In this document: in pieces, positions 33,341-42,128 of the stretch
Numbering within the stretch: the stretch's first letter is position 1
Layout of the letters: every line of letters begins with the position of its first letter
Source of the DNA: CAZTTG01 sp964615935
GTDB taxonomy: Bacteria > Planctomycetota > UBA1135 > GCA-002686595
DNA length: 64,000 bases
Reading direction: 5' to 3'
Assembly (NCBI GenBank): GCA_964615935.1
Contig: CAZTTG010000023.1
Coordinates: 1 to 64,000, forward strand
Translations under genes and position numbers: made by a program
Notes under the pieces: model-generated
Told to the model about the DNA's origin: nothing
Databases searched by the model: none
Seen by the model: only the letters and a program-made list of their open reading frames with translations

Positions 33341-35676
33341 TCGGCCGTCCCGACCTCCCACTCGAGCACGCCGCCGGAGAAGCCTTCCCGCAGGCGCACC
33401 TCCATCCGGATGGCGTCGGTCGCGACGGGCTCGAAGAGCACCTCGTTGAAGGCGTCGAGCTTGGTGGTGAATGCCTGGCCCTCGAGGAGGCGCACCTCCC
33501 TCCAGTCGTCACCCGCGCGGACCAGCAGGCGCCAGGACTGCGGCACGCGGCAGCCGCCGCGGCCGGTGTCGTCGAACCAGTAGACCCGCGAGCGGGAGAG
33601 CTCGCGCTCCCCGCGCCAGTCGTACTGCAGCCACTCCGCCGTGCCCTTGTGATCCCAGAAGGTGTGGCGCGGCAGGGAGTGGTCGTCGGACTGCTCGGGC
33701 AGCTCGCCGTCGTTCAGGGCCAGCAGCGAGTCGCCCCCCCAGGTGTGGGAGGCGCTGAGCACGGCCCCCCCCTGGCGCGCCTTGCCCACCTCGCCCGGCA
33801 GCTCGGCCAGCTCGGCGCTCTCGGGGATCCACACCACCATCTCGCCCTTGCCGCGGTTGTTCCACAGGCAGTAGGGGATGGCGGTGAGCTCGGTCGGCGT
33901 CTCGACGACCTCGCCATCGACCTCGTCCACGGCGATGCCCTCGGCGCGCAGCACCACGCAGCCGCCGAGCAGGTCCTCGCGCCACTCCGCGCGCAGCTCC
34001 GCCCCGGGCGGCAGGAACAGGTTGCGGGCGTGGCCGCCGTGGTCGATGCCCTCGAGGGCGTAGATCATGGGGCCGTACTGCAGGGCGACGCGCCCGCGGT
34101 TCGCGGCCACGCGCTCGTCGGCGTGGACGCGGCGGGGCTCCATGGCGAGGTCGAGCCGGATCCGATGGGTCCCCACGCCCTCGGGCACCCAGTGGAGCAG
34201 CCACTGGCCGGCGAGCCCCTCGTGGGTGCGCATCTCGCCGTTCTTCTCGAGCACCCTCGGCTCCTCGCACCAGTCGGGGATGCGCAGGTGGACCGGCCCG
34301 GAGGTCTCGGCCTCGATCTCGACCTTCCCGCTCCAGGGGTAGTCGGTGCGCTGACGGATGCGCGCCACGGGAGTGCGCCCGGAGCCGATCACCGCGCTGC
34401 TCTGGACGTAGAGGAGCACGTAGACGGTCCCCTCGTCGCGGGCGTAGACGCGCCCGCCGACGCCCGGGACGTAGCGCACCACATTGGTGGGGCAGCAGGA
34501 GCAGTCGAACCACGGCACCCGCTCGCGGTCGCCCTTGCTCCCCAGGGGGTTCTGGTAGAAGAAGCGATCCCCCGAGAGGGACACCCCGCTGAGCACGTTG
34601 TTGTACAGCTCGCGCTCCATGATGTCGGCGAAGCGCGCCTCGCGGGTGAGCAGCGCCATGCGGTGGTTCCAGAGGCCCATGCCGATGGCCGCGCAGGTCT
34701 CGCAGTAGGCGGTGTCGTTGGGCAGGTCGAAGGGGCGGGTGAAGCCCTCGTTGCTGGCCGAGCTGCCGATGCCGCCGGTGACGTACATCTGGTGGCGGGT
34801 CACGTCGTCCCAGATGCGCAGCAGGGGCTCGAGCAGGCTGGCGTCGCCGGTGTGGCGGGCCACGTCGGCCATGCCGCTGTAGAGGTACATGGCGCGCACC
34901 GCGTGGCCCACCACCCGGTCCTGCTCGCGCACCGGCCGGTGGTCCTGGCAGTACTCGCCGAAGAGCCGCTCGCGGCCCTCCTCCTGGCCGCGGCGGTCGA
35001 GGAAGAAGGCCGCCAGCTTCGCGTAGCGCTCCTCACCGCACTCCTCGGCCAGCTTCACCAGGGCCAGCTCGAGCTCCTCGTGGCCGGGGGGATCCTGGCG
35101 CTTCCCCGGGCCGAACTCGCGGTCGATGCAGTCGGCGAAGCGCGCGGCCACCTCGAGCAGCTTCCCCTTGCCGGTGGCCCTCCGGTACGCCACCGCGGCC
35201 TCGATCAGGTGGCCTGCGCAGTAGAGCTCGTGCCCGTGGTCGATCTCGATCCAGCGCCGGTCGGGCTTGACCAGGGTGTAGTAGGTGTTGAGGTATCCAT
35301 CCTCCCCCTGGGCGGCGGCGATCCAGTCGATGATCTCGTCGATGCGCCCCTCCAGCTCGGGGTCGCGCTCCTGGGCCAGGGTGTAGGCGGCGCCCTCGAG
35401 GACCTTGTACACGTCCGAGTCGTTGTAGCGGCGGCCCTGGAACTCGCCCTCGATCAGGCCCCCGGCCACCGCGAAGTTGCGCAGGCGCCCCGTCTCGGCG
35501 CATTTGGCGAGGTTGGCCTCGAGGGTGACCTTGCGGTTGGTCTGGATGCGCGGGAGCCAGAAGCGGTCCTCGATGCTCACCTTCTCGAAGGAGACGGCCT
35601 GCAGGGTGTCGGGCATGGGGGAGACCTCCTGCGCCGGGGCGGCGAGGCTGGCGAGCAGGGCGGCGGCGAGGATCAT
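33337..35676 (-). CDS. GH127-type beta-L-arabinofuranosidase with C-terminal discoidin-like domain
   Basis: A 779-residue exported glycosidase. Family GH127 removes non-reducing beta-L-arabinofuranose using a cysteine nucleophile held by a zinc site; in Bifidobacterium HypBA1 the ligands are Glu338, Cys340, Cys417 and Cys418. The same pattern is seen here: AYCETCAAIG near residue 325 and DCSCCPTNVV near 391. Residues about 35-560 are the alpha/alpha barrel and beta domains; residues about 645-779 form an extra beta-rich domain shared with the protein at 43875. The signal peptide (MILAAALLASLAAPAQ) lacks the usual basic n-region. Its ATG is 3 bp inside the end of the binding-protein region and its stop overlaps ytfR, embedding it in the importer operon. 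Confidence 0.88.
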   Translation of the reverse strand: MILAAALLASLAAPAQEVSPMPDTLQAVSFEKVSIEDRFWLPRIQTNRKVTLEANLAKCAETGRLRNFAVAGGLIEGEFQGRRYNDSDVYKVLEGAAYTLAQERDPELEGRIDEIIDWIAAAQGEDGYLNTYYTLVKPDRRWIEIDHGHELYCAGHLIEAAVAYRRATGKGKLLEVAARFADCIDREFGPGKRQDPPGHEELELALVKLAEECGEERYAKLAAFFLDRRGQEEGRERLFGEYCQDHRPVREQDRVVGHAVRAMYLYSGMADVARHTGDASLLEPLLRIWDDVTRHQMYVTGGIGSSASNEGFTRPFDLPNDTAYCETCAAIGMGLWNHRMALLTREARFADIMERELYNNVLSGVSLSGDRFFYQNPLGSKGDRERVPWFDCSCCPTNVVRYVPGVGGRVYARDEGTVYVLLYVQSSAVIGSGRTPVARIRQRTDYPWSGKVEIEAETSGPVHLRIPDWCEEPRVLEKNGEMRTHEGLAGQWLLHWVPEGVGTHRIRLDLAMEPRRVHADERVAANRGRVALQYGPMIYALEGIDHGGHARNLFLPPGAELRAEWREDLLGGCVVLRAEGIAVDEVDGEVVETPTELTAIPYCLWNNRGKGEMVVWIPESAELAELPGEVGKARQGGAVLSASHTWGGDSLLALNDGELPEQSDDHSLPRHTFWDHKGTAEWLQYDWRGERELSRSRVYWFDDTGRGGCRVPQSWRLLVRAGDDWREVRLLEGQAFTTKLDAFNEVLFEPVATDAIRMEVRLREGFSGGVLEWEVGTAE

Positions 35677-35678
35677 GA

Positions 35679-36632
35679 TCAGTACTTCCGGTTGGGCCTC
35701 TCCTCGGCGGCGCTGGACTGGTCGAACAGGCGGTCCTGCACCACGGTCCAGCGGGGCAGCTCCTCGCCCGCCAGCGCCCTCTCCACGGCGTCGAAGGCCT
35801 GGGGCCCGAGCAGCGGGTTGCACTCCACGGTGGCGTTGAGCTGGCCCTCGATCATGGCGTCGAAGGCGTCGCCCACGGCGTCGATGGAGATCACCAGCAG
35901 GTCCTCGCCGGGCTTCAGGCCGGCGTCCTCGATGGCCTGGATGGCGCCCAGGGCCATGTCGTCGTTGTGGGCGTAGACCGCGTCGAAGCCCTCGGGGTCG
36001 GCCTTGAGGAAGGCCTCCATGACCTCCTTGCCCTTGGCCAGGGCGAAGTCGCCGGTCTGGCTCTTGACGATCTCCATCCCGGGGTGCTCGTCGATGACCT
36101 CGCGGAAGCCTCGGCCGCGGTCGATGGCCGGGGCCGAGCCGGGCGTGCCCTCCAGCTCGGCGATGCGCGCCTTCCCCCCGGTCCGCTCGGCCAGCCAGCG
36201 CGCCGCCATGCGACCCTCCTCCACGAAGTCGGAGGCGATCAGGGTGGCGTACAGCTCGGGATCGTCCACCTCCACCCCGCGGTCCACCAGCACCACCGGG
36301 ATGCCGGCGGCCTTGACCTCGCGCAGCACGGGGCCCCAGCCGGTTTCGACCTTGGGCGCCAGGATGACGGCGTCGACCCCCATGGCGATGGCGTTGCGCA
36401 GGGCCTTGATCTGCTGGGTCTGGTTGCCCTGGGCGTCCCAGAAGCGCAGCACGACGCCGCGCTTCTCGGCCTCCGATCGGATGGACGCGGTCTCGGCCGC
36501 GCGCCAGGAGCTCTCGGCGCCGATCTGGGAGAAGCCGACGACGATGCCGCCGTCGTCGGTGGCCCGGCTGCAGCCGAAGAGGGCGAGGAAGAGGGCGGCG
36601 GCCGCCGCCGTTCGGATGGTGTGCGCTGTCAT
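35679..36632 (-). CDS. ytfQ: Furanose-binding protein, YtfQ type (lipoprotein)
   Basis: A 317-residue periplasmic-binding-protein-family receptor. The mature start IVVGFSQIGAESSWRAAET and later QTGDFALAKGKEVMEAFLKA, VYAHNDDMALGAIQAIEDAG follow E. coli YtfQ, which binds galactofuranose. The ATG at 36632 has a GGAGGA ribosome site and a TATCAT box 22 nt upstream. The signal ends LALFGC (C21), so the protein is probably lipid-anchored, unlike E. coli YtfQ. First gene of the operon with GH127, ytfR, ytfT and yjfF; the gap to the next gene is 2 bp. Specificity for L-arabinofuranose instead of D-galactofuranose is plausible given GH127. Confidence 0.9.
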   Translation of the reverse strand: MTAHTIRTAAAAALFLALFGCSRATDDGGIVVGFSQIGAESSWRAAETASIRSEAEKRGVVLRFWDAQGNQTQQIKALRNAIAMGVDAVILAPKVETGWGPVLREVKAAGIPVVLVDRGVEVDDPELYATLIASDFVEEGRMAARWLAERTGGKARIAELEGTPGSAPAIDRGRGFREVIDEHPGMEIVKSQTGDFALAKGKEVMEAFLKADPEGFDAVYAHNDDMALGAIQAIEDAGLKPGEDLLVISIDAVGDAFDAMIEGQLNATVECNPLLGPQAFDAVERALAGEELPRWTVVQDRLFDQSSAAEERPNRKY

Positions 36633-36680
36633 GGATCGTCCTCCGGGGCGGGGATGATAGCGCACGCGGGGGCGGGCGGA

Positions 36681-39600
36681 CTACTCCTCCAGCGCCCGGG
36701 CGGGGCGCAGGCCCAGGTCCCGGTAGGTGAAGTCGAGCTCCTGGTAGGAGCGGTTGGCGGATCGGGCCATCCTGAGGGGGGAGAACAGGCTGCCCCCCCG
36801 GGTGACCCGGTAGCGCGTGTCGGTCGAGTCGTTCACCGGATCGCTCCCGGAGGTCACTCCTGGCAGGGAGGTCTTCGTGTAGTAGGCCTCGTCGTAGGCG
36901 TCCAGACACCACTCGTAGATGTTGCCGTGCATGTCGTGCAGCCCGTAGGAGTTGGGCAGCAGGCGGCCGACCGGCGCGTGCAGGGTGAAGCCGTCGTCGA
37001 ACTCCTCCCAGCCGAGGGCCTCGTGGTGTCGGGCCTTCCAGGAGAGGTCGGCGACGTTCGCGTACCGGAGAGGTTCAGCGCCCACGGGCCAGGAGAAGGG
37101 CAGATAGGTCCCGGCGCGGCAGGCGCGCTCCCACTGCGCCTCGCTGGGCAGGCTGAGACCCAGGCGGCGGCACAGGCGCTCGCATTCCAGCCAGGAGACG
37201 TTCTCCACCGGATGGAGCAGGTCGCGGACCTCCCTGGGCTCGTTCTCGGGCGTCCAAATCGAGGGGTTGACCCCCGTCAGCCGCAGCCACTGTCCCTGCG
37301 TCATCTCGAACTTGGAGAGGAAGAAGGGGGACAGCGGTACCCGGTGGACCGGGGTCTCCTTGGCCAGGGCGTCCTCGTCGTACATGACCGCCGCCGCTTC
37401 CACCGGCTGGGCTCCCTGGAGCGCCGTGCCCCCCGGGATCAGCACGAAGACCAGACAGCTCTCCTCGGTCATCACCAGCCTCCCCAGCCGGTCCCGCTCG
37501 GGAATCTGGCCGGTCTGCGGGTGGGCGAACTCCCAGAGACCCGAGTCGAAGTCGAGGCCCAGGGGGAGCAACCCGAGCTGCCGCCGGATCTCGAGGCCCA
37601 GGTACTTCCGGCACTTCATCGGATCGGCGATCGATCCGATGGCCTCGCTCCAGGCCGCGCGGGCCTCGGGGCCGTCCCGCGTGAGCTCGGCCACCCGCTC
37701 CGCCCAGGCCTTGCGCCGGGTGATCCCCCAGCCGAACTCCGGCGAGACTCCGTCGATGAGCCCCGTCTCGGGGTCGACCAGGGCCTCGATCTGGATCACC
37801 AGCTTCTCGACCTGGTCGTGCCACCAGGTGTCCTCGTCGCTCGCCAGCCGCCAGGTGCGGCGCCGGGATACCTCCTCACTCAGGGAGACCACCTCCGCCT
37901 CCGCAGTGGCCAGGGTCTCTTCGACCTGCGCCACCTGCCTCTCGATGCGCTCCAGGCTCCGCCCGTACTGCTCCTCGGCTCCGTCGGGAGCGAGCTCGAC
38001 CGCCTCCCGGGCGGCCTCGACGGCCTCCCCGTCCAGGCCGTTGGCGAAGAGCGCCCACGCCAGGGTGTCGCAGGTCATCGCGCGCTCCGGGCCCCGGGCC
38101 TTGTCGCGCGCCCGGCGGGCGAGGGTCAAGCCCAGCCCCTCGCTGCCGAAGATCTCCCGCCGGGGCGCGACCAGGATCCAGGCGACGGTGTTCAGGATGC
38201 TCGCCGGTGAGCCCTCGGTCCGACTGGGCGGCAAGTGGCCCTCCGGAACCAGCGTTCCCTCGCGGACCCTCCGCGCACGCTGCAGGGACTCCAGCCGGCC
38301 CTCGAGGCGTTCGAACTCGTCGATGCGCGGGTGGGTACGGCGGTCCCGCTCGAGGTCCTCCTGCGTCCGGGGCAGGGCCCGGTCCCGGAGCTGCGCGCGC
38401 CGCGCGAGGTGGCCGGCGTCGTCGGTCTCCGGGTTCGCGTTCAGGCCCGCCACCAGCTCGCGGGCGTCCGCCAGCCACTCGTCGTAGGCGTCGAGGTGCT
38501 GGGGGTGGGCGGGCCAGAGCCTCTCGGCGCGCTCCTGCAGGTCCCTCAGGTCCTGGAAGGCCGAGAGGCGCATGACGTTGTCCTTCTCCACGCGCGCGAT
38601 GCCCTCCTGCTGCTTCGCGGTCTGGGCGTTGTCGGCCGCGATGCGCGCGTTCTCGCTGGCCCGATGCCCCAGGGCCAGGCTCGCCACCAGGCCCGCCACC
38701 AGCAGCACGATGGCCGCCACCAGGGCCGCCGCGAAGCGCCGGTTGCGCCGCACCCACTTGCGGGCCTCGGCCCAGGCCCCGGTCTCGTAGGCCCGCACCA
38801 CGTGGCCCTCCAGGTAGGCCCTCAGGTCCTCGGCCAGTTCCTGCATGCCGGGGTAGCGGTCGGCCACCTCGCGCGCCATCGCCTTCTCGCAGATGGAGGT
38901 CAGCTCGGGCGGTACGTCGGGCGCGATCTCGTGCAGGGGGCGGGGAGGGCCCTCCTGGATCCGGACCCAGATGGCGTAGTTGTTCACCGCCGCTCCGGGC
39001 GGGATGTAGGGGCGCTGCCCCGAGAGCAGGTGGTAGAGGAGGGCGCCCACCGAGTAGACGTCGGTGGATGGCGTCAGCTCGGCCGGCCGACCGGCGGCCT
39101 GCTCCGGCGACATGTAGGCCGGGGTGCCCACCACGTCGCCGTCCATGGTCACCAGCTCGGAGTCCGGGGCGGAGGCCGCCTGGTCGCGGCGGTCGGAGCG
39201 CACCTCGCTGGTCAGCATCGGCTCCTGGATGCGGATGTCCTTGCGGTCATCCTCCCCCAGCACCCGGGCCAGGCCCCAGTCCATCACGTACACGGCGCCG
39301 AAGCGCCCGACCATCACGTTGCCGGGCTTGAGGTCGCGGTGGATCACGCCCTTCTCGTGGGCGTAGGCCATGGCCTCGCAGACCTTGAGCACCACCCCCA
39401 GCACCCGGGTCCGGTTCCAGCCCGCCTCGCCGCGACGGGTCAGGTCGAAGACCGCTCGCAGGTCGCGGCCCTTGACGAATTTCATGGTGAAGAAGACGCG
39501 GCCCGAGGCGTCCAGCCCCAGCTCGTGCACCGGCACGATGCCCGGGTGATCGAGCTGCCCGGTGACCTGGGCCTCCTCCAGGAAGCGGCTGAGGCTGCGG

Positions 39601-40100
39601 GAGGCGTCCTGCTGCTCGTCGGGATCGGGCCGCAGCCCGCCGCGCTCGAGCATCACCTTCATGGCCAGGTGGCGGCGCAGGTCCTGGTCCCACACGCGCA
39701 GGACCATGCCCATGCCCCCGCGCGCGACCTCGCCCTTCACCCGGTAGCGGGGCTTGTCGCCCGAGCGGTCGGCCAGGCGGTCGAGCACGATCGAGGAGAA
39801 GTCGGTGTCGGCCTCGACCGTGTCCTCGTCCTCCAGCGAGATGCCGGGGTCGACGTCCGAGCCGAACTGCTCGCGGATGCGATCCGAGAGCGAGCCCGAG
39901 ACCCGCTGCCGGATCAGGTGCAGCAGGCGCCCCACCTCGCCGTGCAGGCGCCGCAGCTCGGTCGCCTGCTCGGGGTGGCCGGCGCACAGCGCCTCGATGT
40001 CGGGCATCTCCTCGGCCCCCGCCTCGGCGAGGAGCTCCGCGAACAGGCGCTCGGCGTCGGAGGAGTGTTCGGCTCGATCGTCGTTGTCACCGCTGTTCAT
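36681..40100 (-). CDS. Ser/Thr protein kinase with C-terminal sulfatase-modifying-factor (FGE) domain
   Basis: A 1,139-residue membrane kinase. Residues about 118-435 are a eukaryotic-like kinase domain: glycine loop GEVARGGMG, catalytic-site lysine K148 (LAMKVM), HRDLKPGN (254-261), DWG at 274-276 in place of DFG, and GTPAYMSPEQ. A membrane helix lies at about 456-478, then a coiled coil, and about 900-1139 an FGE/SUMF1-type domain (MTQGQWLRLTG, SWLECERLCRRLG, NSYGLHDMHGNIYEWC, VTRGGSLFS). In kinases this C-type-lectin-like fold usually serves sensing or binding, not formylglycine formation. Start at 40100 is preferred over an upstream in-frame codon. It lies 48 bp upstream of ytfQ and may sense glycan availability. 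Confidence 0.88.
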   Translation of the reverse strand: MNSGDNDDRAEHSSDAERLFAELLAEAGAEEMPDIEALCAGHPEQATELRRLHGEVGRLLHLIRQRVSGSLSDRIREQFGSDVDPGISLEDEDTVEADTDFSSIVLDRLADRSGDKPRYRVKGEVARGGMGMVLRVWDQDLRRHLAMKVMLERGGLRPDPDEQQDASRSLSRFLEEAQVTGQLDHPGIVPVHELGLDASGRVFFTMKFVKGRDLRAVFDLTRRGEAGWNRTRVLGVVLKVCEAMAYAHEKGVIHRDLKPGNVMVGRFGAVYVMDWGLARVLGEDDRKDIRIQEPMLTSEVRSDRRDQAASAPDSELVTMDGDVVGTPAYMSPEQAAGRPAELTPSTDVYSVGALLYHLLSGQRPYIPPGAAVNNYAIWVRIQEGPPRPLHEIAPDVPPELTSICEKAMAREVADRYPGMQELAEDLRAYLEGHVVRAYETGAWAEARKWVRRNRRFAAALVAAIVLLVAGLVASLALGHRASENARIAADNAQTAKQQEGIARVEKDNVMRLSAFQDLRDLQERAERLWPAHPQHLDAYDEWLADARELVAGLNANPETDDAGHLARRAQLRDRALPRTQEDLERDRRTHPRIDEFERLEGRLESLQRARRVREGTLVPEGHLPPSRTEGSPASILNTVAWILVAPRREIFGSEGLGLTLARRARDKARGPERAMTCDTLAWALFANGLDGEAVEAAREAVELAPDGAEEQYGRSLERIERQVAQVEETLATAEAEVVSLSEEVSRRRTWRLASDEDTWWHDQVEKLVIQIEALVDPETGLIDGVSPEFGWGITRRKAWAERVAELTRDGPEARAAWSEAIGSIADPMKCRKYLGLEIRRQLGLLPLGLDFDSGLWEFAHPQTGQIPERDRLGRLVMTEESCLVFVLIPGGTALQGAQPVEAAAVMYDEDALAKETPVHRVPLSPFFLSKFEMTQGQWLRLTGVNPSIWTPENEPREVRDLLHPVENVSWLECERLCRRLGLSLPSEAQWERACRAGTYLPFSWPVGAEPLRYANVADLSWKARHHEALGWEEFDDGFTLHAPVGRLLPNSYGLHDMHGNIYEWCLDAYDEAYYTKTSLPGVTSGSDPVNDSTDTRYRVTRGGSLFSPLRMARSANRSYQELDFTYRDLGLRPARALEE

Positions 40101-40364
40101 GACTGCCCTCCCTGCGCCCCATACGGTACCCACCGCGGCGGGCGGCGGCAGCCCCTGGAGGCCGCGGCGGGGTGTGCCCGCAGCGGCACATCCGTTCCCG
40201 GGACCGCTTCGGAACGCTGCGCGATCGGGGATCGTCAGTCACAATGGGGCTTCCTCCCGCGGGCGAGTGGCCCGGCGCGGTCCGCCCGATCCCCCCGGGA
40301 CGCAGCATCCCGGGCGAAGCCGCACGACGATTCGGCCCCGACGGGCCGAGGAAGGAGAGGAAAC

Positions 40365-42053
40365 ATGCTGCGAGGATGGAAGGTGGCCCTTGCCATGGTC
40401 GCCGCCACGGCCGAGGTGGGTGTCGCTCAGCTGGACACGAGCCGGATTCACCCGATCACGGCTCCGATCCGCGACGCCGGCACCCTGGACCTTCCCAGCG
40501 GCACCTGGAGCCTGAGCGCCGGCGCCGACTACGTGGGCAAGATCTTCGACAACACCTGCCAGTGGACGGGCGGCGGGTTCTACTTCGGGTCGGAGCACTG
40601 CGAGGACGTCTACGACGATGGGCGTATCCCCAGCCCCACCGATCCGGCCGCCCCGGGCGGCGCCACGACCGACAACCAGGTCGACAGCTTCCAGATCGCC
40701 TACTGCACCGCGCACCCGACCGGGCAGGTCGGCTTCGACATCGGCTTCTTCGACATGATGGCCCCCTGCGCCGGCTGGCTCGCCCAGCAGGCGCTGCACG
40801 TGGGCCCGAGCTACAACGGCGCCACCGCGTACATGAACCTGGCGGGACTGAACCTGCCCGGCGACAACAGCGGCGGCGGCACCCTGGCCTGCTGGACCGT
40901 CACCATCAGCCTCGGCAACGGCTTCTGCCTGATGTCCGACGGCGACGGCAGCTGGAACGGCACCGGCGACGAATTCGCCTACGCCTTCAGCCACCAGATG
41001 GACAACGCCACCTACGGCATCGCCAGCGGGATGATCATCTCCGGCGAGCCCCTGGTGGTGGCCTTCGGCGGTTGCTCCTACGGCATCCCCTGCGGCACCG
41101 ACGCGACCGGCAACGCCTGCGGGACCGGGCTCGGCATCGCCGACCAGATGTGGGAGAACACCGACGGCACCCCGGTGGGCGGTCCGGTCAACACCCTGCT
41201 GTGCCCGAACGGCGCCAACACCGGCTGCTACTGGTTCGGCGGCTGGCCGGCGAACCAGTGGGCCAACTTCTGGATGGTGATGACCTCGACGGGCGGCTGC
41301 AGCGGCGGCGACTGCGACCCGCCGACCTTCTACTGCCGGTATCAGGATCCCACCACCGGCACACCTTGCGGCGGTGCACAGTGCCCCAGCTACGACGGCT
41401 GCATGGCCACCATGTTCACCTCGCACATCGCCTCCCTGCCGGTCCCCGATCAGAACGACTACGACGTGGGCTTCGTCCAGGCCGCGAACGACAAGCCCGC
41501 CATCATCTTCGGCGGCTTCGGCCAGGCTTCCATCCCCTTCTCGGGCGGCACCCTGTGCATCCAGCCGCCCCTGCGGCGGACCGCGCCGCAATTCACCGGC
41601 TCTCAGGCGGGCGGCGCGTGTAGCGGCTCGATCGCCCTGCGCATCAACGATCCCTCCTCGACCAGCACCATCCTGAACCAGCCCGTGGGCACGGTCGTCC
41701 AGTACCAGGGCTGGATGCGCGACCCGATGGCGTCGCCGGGGACCGCCGTGACCGACGCGGTGCAGGTGACCTTCCGGGCGGCCGAGGACAACCTGGGGGC
41801 CTGCCCGGGGGCCAACCACTGGAGCGTGACCACCTCCAGCCCCAACGCGACCATCGTCCCCAGCGCGGAGAACCTGGCCAACTACCAGGTCCAGTGCGTG
41901 GGCCCCGATCCGGTGGTGGTCTACCGGAACGGCGTGCGGATCCGCGAGCTGAACGCCCTGCAGTCGGTGCGCCTCACCACCTCGGGCGGCGACACCATCA
42001 CGGTCTCGCTGTACTCCGGCAGCGGCGCCGGCGGGTACTGGAGGAAGGAGTAG
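40365..42053 (+). CDS. Cys-rich secreted protein, tandem copy 1 (unrecognised family)
   Basis: A 562-residue exported protein (signal LAMVAATAEVGVAQ). After the signal it shows no family I recognise. It is rich in Cys, Trp, Gly and Asn, with paired cysteines likely forming disulfides: NTCQWTGG, EHCEDVYDDGRIPS, CSYGIPCGTD, NTGCYWFGGWP, DPPTFYCRY, QCPSYDGC. Two lectin-like or beta-sandwich halves seem likely; the last 110 residues (VGTVVQYQGWMRDPM to GYWRKE) resemble a terminal domain of planctomycete surface proteins. Strong ribosome site AAGGAGAGG 5 nt before the ATG. Copy 2 follows 75 bp later with the same motif order. Confidence 0.8.
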   Translation: MLRGWKVALAMVAATAEVGVAQLDTSRIHPITAPIRDAGTLDLPSGTWSLSAGADYVGKIFDNTCQWTGGGFYFGSEHCEDVYDDGRIPSPTDPAAPGGATTDNQVDSFQIAYCTAHPTGQVGFDIGFFDMMAPCAGWLAQQALHVGPSYNGATAYMNLAGLNLPGDNSGGGTLACWTVTISLGNGFCLMSDGDGSWNGTGDEFAYAFSHQMDNATYGIASGMIISGEPLVVAFGGCSYGIPCGTDATGNACGTGLGIADQMWENTDGTPVGGPVNTLLCPNGANTGCYWFGGWPANQWANFWMVMTSTGGCSGGDCDPPTFYCRYQDPTTGTPCGGAQCPSYDGCMATMFTSHIASLPVPDQNDYDVGFVQAANDKPAIIFGGFGQASIPFSGGTLCIQPPLRRTAPQFTGSQAGGACSGSIALRINDPSSTSTILNQPVGTVVQYQGWMRDPMASPGTAVTDAVQVTFRAAEDNLGACPGANHWSVTTSSPNATIVPSAENLANYQVQCVGPDPVVVYRNGVRIRELNALQSVRLTTSGGDTITVSLYSGSGAGGYWRKE

Positions 42054-42128
42054 TCGCGGGGGGGGAGAGCCCCGGCACGATGGGCTGAGCGATCGAGGAG
42101 TCCCCCGGGAGCGGGGGGAGGAGGAGTC

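Noticed and set aside
36681..40100. FGE domain as a diversity-generating retroelement target
   Set aside because: FGE/C-type-lectin folds are known targets of such elements, but there is no reverse transcriptase, template repeat or accessory gene in the window.
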